A stretch of DNA of 64,000 bases. It comes from ECT2AJA-044 sp965262845 (GTDB lineage: Bacteria > Bacteroidota > Bacteroidia > Flavobacteriales > ECT2AJA-044). The notes beneath the pieces were generated by a model. It did no database searches. It was given only the letters and a program-made list of their open reading frames with translations, and was not told the origin of the DNA. The position numbers and the translations under genes are program-made. The stretch spans positions 372,001-436,000 of the forward strand of contig CBDHFX010000002.1 of NCBI GenBank assembly GCA_965262845.1, written 5' to 3'. Below are positions 42,960-52,375 of this stretch, piece by piece. Position 1 is the stretch's first letter. The number at the start of each line of letters is the position of its first letter.

Positions 42960-43784
42960 ATGGCAAGGGGAATACTCGAAGGAAAGCGGGGGATTGTGTT
43001 CGGAGCATTGAACTCCGATTCGATCGCGTGGAAGGTAGCTGAGGTTGCCTGTGAAGAAGGAGCCCGCCTTGTGCTGACCAACACCCCCATGGCCATACGG
43101 ATGGGTGAGATCAACCGTTTGGCTGACAAGTGCGGGGCAGAGATCATTTCAGCTGATGCCACTTCGCTTGAGGACCTGGAGCACCTGACTGCTAAGTCGC
43201 AGGAAGTCCTGGGGGGGAAAATCGATTTTGTGCTGCACAGTATCGCCATGTCGGTGAATGTGCGCAAGGGAAGGGCCTATACGGACCTTAACTACGACTG
43301 GCTCACCAAAGGATGGGATATTTCGGCAGTCAGTTTCCACAAGCTCATGCAAACCCTGTACCGGCAGGATGCCATGGCAGAGTGGGGGAGCATTCTCGGA
43401 CTCACCTATATTGCGGCCCAGCGGGTATTCCCGGGTTACAGCGATATGGCAGACAATAAGGCTTATCTGGAGAGTGTTGCCCGCAGCTTCGGATACCATT
43501 TTGGAAAGGATCGGAAGGTACGGGTGAACACCATTTCCCAATCGCCCACTATGACCACGGCCGGATCAGGGGTAAAGGACTTTGGGGACTTTTTCAGGTA
43601 TGCAGATCAGATCAGCCCGCTGGGAAATGCCTCTGCAGAGGATTGCGCCCGCTATTGCGTGAGCTTATTTTCCGATCTTACCCGGATGGTTACGATGCAG
43701 CATCTGTATCACGACGGAGGGTTCAGCACCACCGGCATCAGCCGGGAGGTGATGGAACTATTCCGGCAAAACAACGAAGGGTAA
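42960..43784 (+). CDS. fabI: Enoyl-[acyl-carrier-protein] reductase (NADH), FabI, 274 aa
   Basis: FabI carries out the last reduction of each fatty-acid elongation cycle. The nucleotide-binding start is GKRGIVFGALNSDSIAWKVA, followed by LHSIAMS. The catalytic Y-x6-K set is YSDMADNK, preceded by LTYIAAQRVFPG. The C-terminal TGISREVMELF is also typical. I start at ATG 42960. The frame runs back seven codons. The gene ends the core block and converges with the T9SS paralogue array. Confidence 0.96.
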   Translation: MARGILEGKRGIVFGALNSDSIAWKVAEVACEEGARLVLTNTPMAIRMGEINRLADKCGAEIISADATSLEDLEHLTAKSQEVLGGKIDFVLHSIAMSVNVRKGRAYTDLNYDWLTKGWDISAVSFHKLMQTLYRQDAMAEWGSILGLTYIAAQRVFPGYSDMADNKAYLESVARSFGYHFGKDRKVRVNTISQSPTMTTAGSGVKDFGDFFRYADQISPLGNASAEDCARYCVSLFSDLTRMVTMQHLYHDGGFSTTGISREVMELFRQNNEG

Positions 43785-43795
43785 GCCTCGTTGTT
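43770..43795. terminator. Weak hairpin at the end of fabI
   Basis: AACAACGA (43770-43777) pairs with TCGTTGTT (43788-43795) across a 10-base loop that includes the fabI stop, with a short T run about 10 bases downstream. It lies between two convergent genes and could serve both. Confidence 0.4.
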
Positions 43796-43823
43796 ATGAA
43801 TGCCCTTTTTGATCCTTCCTCAC

Positions 43824-46292
43824 TTACTGAATGATCACCTTCTCCACTGCAGTTTTTTTGCCTGCCGTAACATACAGCATGTACACCCCGCTGCTAAGCT
43901 CCGGTAGGTTTAGTGTATATTCCCGGTTGGCATTAGAGCTTTGGCGGGTTTGCGACAGCACCTGGCGACCGGTTACATCGTGCAATGCAAAGGCGACCTC
44001 GGTGGTAGTCTGCGGGTCCTGATCCTGAACGGCGACATGGATGAGATTGCTTGCGGGATTGGGGTAAAGGAACAGTGGGAGGCTATGTGGCTCGTTATCA
44101 TCCACCAATAGTACCTGTCTTTTTGAAGTGTCTTTCGAACTTTGGTATTCGGAACTATTGCACACGCTTTTGATGACTGATGCCGGTGCCAGATCAAAAG
44201 TCGGATCACAGTCAATCCCCGGTGCATAAATGGAAAGTTCGGAATCAGGGTCTATATCCGAATCGGGAAGAACTTCAATATGTTGACCCGCAGTTACATG
44301 CGCGCCCTGAACGGTACTGTTTTTCATGGTAAGCCACTCCTGTACGCGCACATCGTTATCAATCGTTTCATTTTGGAAATGCTCTGATGCCGGGACATGT
44401 AAAAACCCGGTATCCAATCCTGCAAACTCCGGTTGATCAAACCAGGAATACGTCTGACCTGTCCCTGTATAATCTATATCGTTAACCTGCATAGTCTGAT
44501 CAAACTGATCCGATGGGCTCCCCCAAAACAACTCTACTTCATAATCCGTTTCCCAGGTAGCCTTATGCAAAAACCGGTCTCCCTGGCTATTTTCCAAAAC
44601 CAATACAGTGGACAGGTTAACATCTATATCGACTGGTAGTATATCAATACCTGGAATAGGAACAGAGGCAAGAAAAGGTTCCTTTGCTTTCTTTCGATAA
44701 ACCTTATTCCAATATTCATCAAAGACAATCAGATGGTCATCTGCACAGGAAATTGGAATGAGATCTGAAACCCAGGTGCTGTCATTAATGAGAGTACCAC
44801 GACTGCCATTTGGAAAGCTCTTACCCCGTTTACTATCAATCACGATCAATTGCACATAGGCCTCAACCAGATCCAGACCTGAGGCGGGGTTAACAGCTAA
44901 ATGAATAGATTCCCTGTCAATTTTAAATGCTTTTCTGCCATGATATCTTCTAAGAATATGGGGGCGTAAGGTGTAGAAGGGGGTGCCAATAAAAGGGGTT
45001 GTTTCGTACCCTTGGTAAAACGCAGCAGGACCATAGTAACACTTTATCTTAGGCTTATCAAGCAAGGTATACGCACCCAGAATTTCATTGTAAACAGGAT
45101 AACTGATCTCTCTATCTGCCGGTGGCTGTGGTAAGGTTAGTGTAAAATTTGAACCTGGAGTGTACCGATTGCGCATCATGTAATTATGCTCAGTCGTTAA
45201 GATACCCGAAAACTGTTGTTCCAATGGTAGGGCAAATGGAGGAAAAATAGCTTCCTGAGGACCACTATTATCTTTTTTACCGCCACTGATCAAAAAATCG
45301 AATAGCCCAAGGGTCTTACTGGTAAAGGGTACGAACATTAATCCCACCTTAAAGACCTTGTGGAAATGGTCTATCCCATCCTTTATTTTCTGCTCATCCG
45401 GTTTTCCGTTAGCACTCGCCCATGCATCTCGCTGAAAAGCAGAATAACCCTTGTACGCTTTAATACCAGCCTTAATGGCATGGTTATTTGTCTTTTTGGT
45501 AGTTATACCATAACGTCCATCAAAGTCATAAGTACCCGGCCCCACAATCGTTACAGTACCAGTGTTCGTCCCGTTCAATCCGATCAATGCTGTAAGCACT
45601 GTCTGAGTCTGAAATTTAATCTGTATTTCACTATTCCTGGATGGATTGGCAATTGATTTATTACAAGTACAGGGATCGTAGTTCACAGGAAAGTCAGCAT
45701 AAAACCAGTGCGTCAGGTTTGCTAATGTACCGTTGTGGTATTCCTGCACATTTGAAGCCTTTATACTGTTGTTAAAATACCGCAATGGCTTTTGCACTTT
45801 GTCCAAAGAGGAAAACAAGGCTGAGTAGTATCCCCCCGGCTCAAAACTCAGCTCTATTTCAAGCATCTGGTGTGGACCAATCTGATCAGCAATAGCTACA
45901 AAAAAACGCATGAATGAGCGGTACCTGTTATACAAAACAAACCATATGTGGCCGGAACGTCCTGACAATGGACTTCCATCCGAATCCACACCTAAATCCA
46001 TATACACCAACTCCCAACCGTCTTCCGGTTTAAAATCATTATCGCCATATAAATAAATTACACCTCCCACACCAGAATAATATGGGTTTATTTTTAACCC
46101 CGTATTCCCATTGAGGTAATAATCATAATATCCATCAGTCCAGTCAAAAAAGTTGGCATAGCCTGGATGCTGGGGGTTAACCGGACTGGCCGGATTGGTC
46201 AACACCCCATTGGGCAGGCAAGGTGGCTGCTGTGCCCACAGGAAAATGCACGCACAGAAAAGGACTCCTGTTACTAAAAAATGTTTTTTCAT
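43824..46292 (-). CDS. Array copy 1: secreted protein with T9SS type A sorting domain, 822 aa
   Basis: The signal peptide (MKKHFLVTGVLFCACIFLWA) leads into QQPPCLPNGVLTNPASPVNP. The C-terminal ~85 residues are the type A sorting domain (LFLYPNPASNLIHV, SSGVYMLYVTAGKK). Between them is an unclassified ~700-residue body. Compared with the other copies, differences cluster in three patches, residues ~53-88, ~174-198 and ~250-291, while flanking sequence is almost identical. This copy has the long middle block (residues near YYGPAAFYQGYETTPFIG and DEYWNKVYRKKAKEPF). It is the promoter-distal end of the array. It is probably surface-exposed, with unknown ligand. Confidence 0.85.
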   Translation of the reverse strand: MKKHFLVTGVLFCACIFLWAQQPPCLPNGVLTNPASPVNPQHPGYANFFDWTDGYYDYYLNGNTGLKINPYYSGVGGVIYLYGDNDFKPEDGWELVYMDLGVDSDGSPLSGRSGHIWFVLYNRYRSFMRFFVAIADQIGPHQMLEIELSFEPGGYYSALFSSLDKVQKPLRYFNNSIKASNVQEYHNGTLANLTHWFYADFPVNYDPCTCNKSIANPSRNSEIQIKFQTQTVLTALIGLNGTNTGTVTIVGPGTYDFDGRYGITTKKTNNHAIKAGIKAYKGYSAFQRDAWASANGKPDEQKIKDGIDHFHKVFKVGLMFVPFTSKTLGLFDFLISGGKKDNSGPQEAIFPPFALPLEQQFSGILTTEHNYMMRNRYTPGSNFTLTLPQPPADREISYPVYNEILGAYTLLDKPKIKCYYGPAAFYQGYETTPFIGTPFYTLRPHILRRYHGRKAFKIDRESIHLAVNPASGLDLVEAYVQLIVIDSKRGKSFPNGSRGTLINDSTWVSDLIPISCADDHLIVFDEYWNKVYRKKAKEPFLASVPIPGIDILPVDIDVNLSTVLVLENSQGDRFLHKATWETDYEVELFWGSPSDQFDQTMQVNDIDYTGTGQTYSWFDQPEFAGLDTGFLHVPASEHFQNETIDNDVRVQEWLTMKNSTVQGAHVTAGQHIEVLPDSDIDPDSELSIYAPGIDCDPTFDLAPASVIKSVCNSSEYQSSKDTSKRQVLLVDDNEPHSLPLFLYPNPASNLIHVAVQDQDPQTTTEVAFALHDVTGRQVLSQTRQSSNANREYTLNLPELSSGVYMLYVTAGKKTAVEKVIIQ

Positions 46293-46335
46293 GGTTTCAT
46301 TCCTTCTCTGTTAAGCCCTTTTGATCTTTCCCCAC
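46293..46335 (-). repeat. Conserved 43-base intergenic spacer with ribosome binding site, repeated through the array
   Basis: The same 43 bases occur at 46293-46335, 49902-49944, 52333-52375 and 54848-54890. Read on the minus strand each contains AAGGGCTTAACAGAGAAGG and ATGAAACC immediately before ATG, with AGAAGGAA as ribosome binding site. The identity suggests that spacers were copied with the genes and that the copies form one transcription unit. Confidence 0.85.
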
Positions 46336-47246
46336 TTACTGAATGACCACTTTCTCCACTGCAGTTTTTTTGCCTGCCGTAACATACAGCATGTACACCC
46401 CGCTGCTAAGCTCCGGTAGGGTTAGGGTATGATAGCCGCTCCGGTTGGCATTGGAGCTTTGCCGGGTTTGCGAGAGCACCTGGCGACCGGTTACATCAAG
46501 CAGTGCAAAGGCAACCTCGGTAGCCTGCGGGCCCTGATCCTGAACGGCGACATGGATGAGATTGCTTGCGGGGTTGGGGTAAAGAGACAGCGGGAGGCTA
46601 TGTGGCTCGTTATCATGCTCCGGCAGCACCCACCTTTTTAGGCTATCCTCCTTGGCCAGCTGATGCCCTCCTGCTTTTAGGAAATTTTTTGAATTTTGGT
46701 ATTCGGAACTATTGCACACGCTTTTGATGACTGATGCCGGTGCCAGATCAAAAGTCGGATCACAGTCAATCCCCGGTGTATAAATGAAAAGTTCGGAATC
46801 AGGGTCTATATCCGAATCGGGAAGAACTTCAATATGTTGACCCGCAGTTACATGTGCGCCCTGAACGGTACTGTTTTTCATGGTAAGCCACTCCTGTACA
46901 CGCACATCGTTATCAATCGTTTCATTTTGGAAATGCTCTGATGCCGGGACATGTAAAAACCCGGTATCCAATCCTGCAAACTCCGGTTCATCAAACCAGG
47001 AGGAGGAATACGCAAAATACTGTAATTCATAATCCGTTTCCCAGGTAGCCTTATGCAAAAACCGATCCCCCTGACTATTTTCCAAAACCAATACAGTGGA
47101 AAGGTTAACATCTCTTATAAGTGGTGAAAGAAGTGGAAAATCACTTATAGTCCAGTTATCAAAGACAAATAGATGTGAAGGCTTCCCCTAAAACAGGAAC
47201 GGTTAAAAATAGAAAAATAACGTTCATTTGAAAAAAGGGAAGTAAG

Positions 47247-47513
47247 ATGAAGAAGAGCAAGCTTACCGAGAGCCAGATCATTGGCTTACTACGCCGTCAC
47301 CAAGGTGGTGAGAAGGTTTTGGACCTGTGCCGTGAGGGGGGAATTAGCCAGGGCACGTTTTATCAATGGAAGAGCAAGTACTCTGGCATGGAAATCAACC
47401 AGCTCAAAAAGCTTAAGGAGTTAGAGCGTGAGGTGGGTCAATACAAGAAGATCGTGGCAGAGCTCACCCTCCACAACACGGTATTAAAAGATGTGCTTGA
47501 AAAAAAGCTTTAG
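47247..47513 (+). CDS. IS3-family transposase OrfA, 88 aa
   Basis: OrfA binds the terminal repeats. It has the IS3/IS911 helix-turn-helix (ESQIIGLLRRHQGGEKVLDL, EGGISQGTFYQWKSKYSGM) and a leucine-zipper-like C-terminus (LKKLKELEREVGQYKKIVAE). It is followed by a slippery site that would fuse it to OrfB. Confidence 0.95.
   Translation: MKKSKLTESQIIGLLRRHQGGEKVLDLCREGGISQGTFYQWKSKYSGMEINQLKKLKELEREVGQYKKIVAELTLHNTVLKDVLEKKL
47501..47507 (+). promoter_or_regulatory. Programmed -1 frameshift heptamer A AAA AAG in the IS3 element
   Basis: The OrfA frame reads GAA AAA AAG CTT TAG, so the heptamer A-AAA-AAG is in the correct phase for -1 slippage. After slippage the frame reads GCT TTA GGG CCT GCC and stays open into OrfB, giving a fused transposase of about 385 residues, the normal IS3 size. 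Confidence 0.85.
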
Positions 47514-47536
47514 GGCCTGCCGAAAAGCGGGAGTTA

Positions 47537-48403
47537 GTGGACTATTCCCGCAAGAATCATGGCATTAGCCTACGGCAGGCCTGTTTGCTGTTTTGCATTC
47601 ATATCTCAGTGTATTATTACCGTCCAAAAGCTAATGAGGATCAGCTCATACGTAAGCAGTTGGGTATGTTGGCGGAGTTGCACACACGCTGGGGCTTTTG
47701 GATGATGCATCATCGGCTTAGGAGTATGAACTACACATGGAATCACAAACGCGTGTACCGCGTTTATACGGAGATGGGGCTGAATCTGCGAAGAAAGAGC
47801 AAAAAACGGCTTGCCATGCGTGTTCAGGAGCCTTTGCTACAGCCCCTACAGCCCAATCTGACCTGGAGCATGGATTTTATGCACGATACGTTAGCAAACG
47901 GTATCAAATTCCGTTCGTTCAATGTTCTTGACGATTACAATCGTGAAGCACTGAATATCACCATTGATACCAGCATCAATAGCCAACGGGTCATTCGTGA
48001 GCTGGATAAACTGGTAGCCTGGCGCGGTAAACCAGAAAAGATCCGGGTGGACAATGGTCCGGAGTTCATAGCACATGCCATGAAAGAATGGTCGGGCAAA
48101 CTGGGCATAGAGCTAAAGTTTATTCAAAAGGGCAAACCATATCAAAACGGTTATGTGGAGCGCTTTAACAAGACCTACCGGGAGGAAGTGTTAGATGCCT
48201 TTTCCTTCGGACGGTTAAAAGAAGCAGAAGTGCTTTCACAAGCCTGGTTATGGATCTATAATAACGAAAGGCCCCACAAAGCACTGGGTTATATACCGCC
48301 CATACCTTTTGCGCAGCAGCGTCTTCGGAGCTACGCTCCTTCGCCACTGCTGCGCAATACCAACATTAAATGGAAATCCTTAGTTTTGGGCGTTCCTAAT
48401 TAA
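47537..48403 (+). CDS. IS3-family transposase OrfB (DDE integrase core), 288 aa
   Basis: The rve integrase core carries the DDE triad in LTWSMDFMHD (D113), RVDNGPEF (D172) and GYVERFNKTYR (E208), with 35 residues between the second D and E as in IS3 enzymes. The frame opens with GTG at 47537, but functional protein most likely comes from frameshifting at 47501-47507. Near the 3' end a long hairpin (GCGCAGCAG at 48311 with CTGCTGCGC at 48347) lies inside the coding region. Confidence 0.95.
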   Translation: MDYSRKNHGISLRQACLLFCIHISVYYYRPKANEDQLIRKQLGMLAELHTRWGFWMMHHRLRSMNYTWNHKRVYRVYTEMGLNLRRKSKKRLAMRVQEPLLQPLQPNLTWSMDFMHDTLANGIKFRSFNVLDDYNREALNITIDTSINSQRVIRELDKLVAWRGKPEKIRVDNGPEFIAHAMKEWSGKLGIELKFIQKGKPYQNGYVERFNKTYREEVLDAFSFGRLKEAEVLSQAWLWIYNNERPHKALGYIPPIPFAQQRLRSYAPSPLLRNTNIKWKSLVLGVPN

Positions 48404-49944
48404 GGGAAGCCTTCAGATGGTCATCTATACAGGAAATTGGAATGAGTCCTGAAACCCAGGTACTGTCATTAATAACAGAACCACTGCTATTTGGAAAAGT
48501 ATTACCCTGCGCAGTATTAATTACCACCAATTGCACATAAGCCTCAACCAGATCCAGACCTGAGGCAGGGTTAACAGCTAAATGGATGGATTCCTTATCG
48601 ATTTTAAATGCTCTTCTACTACGGATCGCTCCTGCAGGACCATAGTAACACCTTATCTCAGGCTTATCAAGCAAGGTATACACGCCCAGAATTTCATTGT
48701 AAACAGGATAACTGATCTCTCTATCTGCCGGAGGCTGTGGCAAGGTTAGTGCAAAATTTGAACCCGGAGTATACCGATTGCGCATCATGTAATTATGCTC
48801 AGTCGTTAAGATACCCGAAAACTGTTGTTCCAATGGTAGGGCTAACGGAGGGAAAATAGTTTCCTGAGGACCACTATTATCTTTTTTACCGCCACTGATC
48901 AAAAAATCGAATAACCCAAGGGTCTTACTGGCAAAGGGTACGAACATCAATCCCACTTTAAAGACCTTGTGGAAATGGTCTATCCCATCCTTTATTTTTT
49001 GCTCATCCGGTTTTCCGTTAGCACTCGCCCATGCATCTGTCTTAAAACCGGAGTAACTCCTGTACGCTTTAACACCAGCCTGAATAGCATTGTTATCTGT
49101 CTTTTTGGTAGTTATACCATAAAGTTCATCCAGGTCATCAGTAACCGCGTCCACAATTGTTACAGTACCAGTGCTCGTCCCGTTCAATTCAATCAATGTC
49201 ATAAGCGTTGTCTGAGTCTGAAATTTAATCTGTATTTCACTATTCCTGGATGGGTTGGCAATTGATTTCTTACAAGTACAGGGATCGTAATTTACAGGAA
49301 AGTCAGCATAAAACCAGTGAGTTATGCCTTGCAGTGTCGCATTGTAATATGTCTGCACACCTGAGGCTATTGCGCCGCTGTCAAAATATCGCAATGGCAT
49401 TTGTACCTTGTTCAAAGAGGAAAACAAGGCTGAGTAGTACCCCCCCGGCTCAAAGCTCAGCTCTATTTCAAGCATCCGGTGTGAACTAATCTGATCAGCA
49501 ATAGCTACAAAAAAACGCATGAATGAGCGGTACCTGTTATACAAAACAAACCATATGTGGCCGGAACGTCCTGACAATGGACTTCCATCCGAATCCACAC
49601 CTAAATCCATATACACCAACTCCCAACCATCTTTTGGTCTATAATCAGGATGATCATCCAGATCCACAACACCTCCTACGTTCGTATAGTTTGGGTTTTC
49701 TATCGAATCTACACTCCCATTAAGGTAATAATTGTAAAAACGGTCAGTCCAGTCAAAAAAGTTGGCATAGCCTGGATGCTGGGGGTTAACCGGACTGGCC
49801 GGATTGGTCAGCACTCCATTGGGCAGGCAAGGTGGCTGCTGTGCCTGCAGGAAAGTGCACGCACAGAAAAGGACTCCTGTTACTAAAAAATGTTTTTTCA
49901 TGGTTTCATTCCTTCTCTGTTAAGCCCTTTTGATCTTTCCCCAC

Positions 49945-52332
49945 TTACTGAATGACCACTTTCTCCACTGCAGTTTTTTTGCCTGCCGTAACATACAGCA
50001 TGTACACCCCGCTGCTAAGCTCCGGTAGGGTTAGGGTATGATAGCCGCTCCGGTTGGCATTGGAGCTTTGCCGGGTTTGCGAGAGCACCTGGCGACCGGT
50101 TACATCAAGCAGTGCAAAGGCAACCTCGGTAGCCTGCGGGCCCTGATCCTGAACGGCGACATGGATGAGATTGCTTGCGGGGTTGGGGTAAAGAGACAGC
50201 GGGAGGCTATGTGGCTCGTTATCATGCTCCGGCAGCACCCACCTTTTTAGGCTATCCTCCTTGGCCAGCTGATGCCCTCCTGCTTTTAGGAAATTTTTTG
50301 AATTTTGGTATTCGGAACTATTGCACACGCTTTTGATGACTGATGCCGGTGCCAGATCAAAAGTCGGATCACAGTCAATCCCCGGTGTATAAATGGAAAG
50401 TTCGGAATCAGGGTCTATATCCGAATCGGGAAGAACTTCAATATGTTGACCCGCAGTTACATGCGCGCCCTGAACGGTACTGTTTTTCATGGTAAGCCAC
50501 TCCTGTACACGCACATCGTTATCAATCGTTTCATTTTGGAAATGCTCTGATGCCGGGACATGTAAAAACCCGGTATCCAATCCTGCAAACTCCGGTTGAT
50601 CAAACCAGGAATACGTCTGACCTGTCCCTGTATAATCTATATCGTTAACCTGCATAGTCTGATCAAACTGATCCGATGGGCTCCCCCAAAACAACTCTAC
50701 TTCATAATCCGTTTCCCAGGTAGCCTTATGCAAAAACCGGTCTCCCTGGCTATTTTCCAAAACCAATACAGTGGAAAGGTTAACATCTCTTATAAGTGGT
50801 GAAAGAAGTGGAAAATCACTTATAGTCCAGTTATCAAAGACAAATAGATGGTCATCTATACAGGAAATTGGAATGAGTCCTGAAACCCAGGTACTGTCAT
50901 TAATAACAGAACCACTGCTATTTGGAAAAGTATTACCCTGCGCAGTATTAATTACCACCAATTGCACATAAGCCTCAACCAGATCCAGACCTGAGGCAGG
51001 GTTAACAGCTAAATGGATGGATTCCTTATCGATTTTAAATGCTCTTCTACTACGGATCGCTCCTGCAGGACCATAGTAACACCTTATCTCAGGCTTATCA
51101 AGCAAGGTATACACGCCCAGAATTTCATTGTAAACAGGATAACTGATCTCTCTATCTGCCGGAGGCTGTGGCAAGGTTAGTGCAAAATTTGAACCCGGAG
51201 TATACCGATTGCGCATCATGTAATTATGCTCAGTCGTTAAGATACCCGAAAACTGTTGTTCCAATGGTAGGGCTAACGGAGGGAAAATAGTTTCCTGAGG
51301 ACCACTATTATCTTTTTTACCGCCACTGATCAAAAAATCGAATAACCCAAGGGTCTTACTGGCAAAGGGTACGAACATCAATCCCACTTTAAAGACCTTG
51401 TGGAAATGGTCTATCCCATCCTTTATTTTTTGCTCATCCGGTTTTCCGTTAGCACTCGCCCATGCATCTGTCTTAAAACCGGAGTAACTCCTGTACGCTT
51501 TAACACCAGCCTGAATAGCATTGTTATCTGTCTTTTTGGTAGTTATACCATAAAGTTCATCCAGGTCATCAGTAACCGCGTCCACAATTGTTACAGTACC
51601 AGTGCTCGTCCCGTTCAATTCAATCAATGTCATAAGCGTTGTCTGAGTCTGAAATTTAATCTGTATTTCACTATTCCTGGATGGGTTGGCAATTGATTTC
51701 TTACAAGTACAGGGATCGTAATTTACAGGAAAGTCAGCATAAAACCAGTGAGTTATGCCTTGCAGTGTCGCATTGTAATATGTCTGCACACCTGAGGCTA
51801 TTGCGCCGCTGTCAAAATATCGCAATGGCATTTGTACCTTGTTCAAAGAGGAAAACAAGGCTGAGTAGTACCCCCCCGGCTCAAAGCTCAGCTCTATTTC
51901 AAGCATCCGGTGTGAACTAATCTGATCAGCAATAGCTACAAAAAAACGCATGAATGAGCGGTACCTGTTATACAAAACAAACCATATGTGGCCGGAACGT
52001 CCTGACAATGGACTTCCATCCGAATCCACACCTAAATCCATATACACCAACTCCCAACCATCTTTTGGTCTATAATCAGGATGATCATCCAGATCCACAA
52101 CACCTCCTACGTTCGTATAGTTTGGGTTTTCTATCGAATCTACACTCCCATTAAGGTAATAATTGTAAAAACGGTCAGTCCAGTCAAAAAAGTTGGCATA
52201 GCCTGGATGCTGGGGGTTAACCGGACTGGCTGGATTGGTCAGCACTCCATTGGGCAGGCAAGGTGGCTGCTGTGCCTGCAGGAAAGTGCACGCACAGAAA
52301 AGGACTCCTGTTACTAAAAAATGTTTTTTCAT
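49945..52332 (-). CDS. Array copy 3: secreted protein with T9SS type A sorting domain, 795 aa
   Basis: Same architecture as copy 1: signal peptide MKKHFLVTGVLFCACTFLQA, body, and C-terminal sorting domain. This copy has the short middle block (YYGPAGAIRSRRAFKID and FDNWTISDFPLLSPLIRD) combined with the long downstream block (ELFWGSPSDQFDQTMQVND) and the C-terminal variant SLKRWVLPEHDNEP. Its first patch reads DRFYNYYLNGSVDSIENPNY, shared only with copy 2. It is separated from its neighbours by the conserved 43-base spacer with the ribosome binding site. Confidence 0.85.
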   Translation of the reverse strand: MKKHFLVTGVLFCACTFLQAQQPPCLPNGVLTNPASPVNPQHPGYANFFDWTDRFYNYYLNGSVDSIENPNYTNVGGVVDLDDHPDYRPKDGWELVYMDLGVDSDGSPLSGRSGHIWFVLYNRYRSFMRFFVAIADQISSHRMLEIELSFEPGGYYSALFSSLNKVQMPLRYFDSGAIASGVQTYYNATLQGITHWFYADFPVNYDPCTCKKSIANPSRNSEIQIKFQTQTTLMTLIELNGTSTGTVTIVDAVTDDLDELYGITTKKTDNNAIQAGVKAYRSYSGFKTDAWASANGKPDEQKIKDGIDHFHKVFKVGLMFVPFASKTLGLFDFLISGGKKDNSGPQETIFPPLALPLEQQFSGILTTEHNYMMRNRYTPGSNFALTLPQPPADREISYPVYNEILGVYTLLDKPEIRCYYGPAGAIRSRRAFKIDKESIHLAVNPASGLDLVEAYVQLVVINTAQGNTFPNSSGSVINDSTWVSGLIPISCIDDHLFVFDNWTISDFPLLSPLIRDVNLSTVLVLENSQGDRFLHKATWETDYEVELFWGSPSDQFDQTMQVNDIDYTGTGQTYSWFDQPEFAGLDTGFLHVPASEHFQNETIDNDVRVQEWLTMKNSTVQGAHVTAGQHIEVLPDSDIDPDSELSIYTPGIDCDPTFDLAPASVIKSVCNSSEYQNSKNFLKAGGHQLAKEDSLKRWVLPEHDNEPHSLPLSLYPNPASNLIHVAVQDQGPQATEVAFALLDVTGRQVLSQTRQSSNANRSGYHTLTLPELSSGVYMLYVTAGKKTAVEKVVIQ

Positions 52333-52375
52333 GGTTTCATTCCTTCTCTGTTAAGCCCTTTTGATCTTTCCCCAC

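Larger units (their letters stand above)
47176..48415 (+). mobile_element. Intact IS3-family insertion sequence, 1240 bp
   Basis: The ends are inverted repeats, TGAAGGCTTCCC at the left and GGGAAGCCTTCA at the right, extending imperfectly to about 24 bases (AGGAACG inside both). The target GATG is duplicated at 47172-47175 and 48416-48419. The uninterrupted sequence in copy 3 (near 50847) shows it once. The element carries OrfA and OrfB in the -1 frame arrangement. A 121-bp end remnant of the same element lies at 13242-13362. Confidence 0.95.
46336..49901 (-). pseudogene. Array copy 2: T9SS type A paralogue interrupted by an IS3-family element
   Basis: The 5' part (49901 down to 48416) and the 3' part (47175 down to 46336) join across the IS to give a 773-residue protein once the 1240-bp element and 4-bp duplication are removed. 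The insertion falls near codon 495. The 5' two-thirds is almost base-identical to copy 3 (offset 2431). The 3' third instead carries the short block ELQYFAYSSSWFDEPEF shared with copy 6, so the gene is a mosaic. As it stands, the signal peptide is separated from the sorting domain and no secreted product is possible. Confidence 0.9.

Noticed and set aside
48311..48355. Long hairpin near the end of OrfB as an attenuator or terminator
   Set aside because: It is inside the coding region, has no following T run and is also part of the 13242 remnant, so it is better explained as IS sequence.
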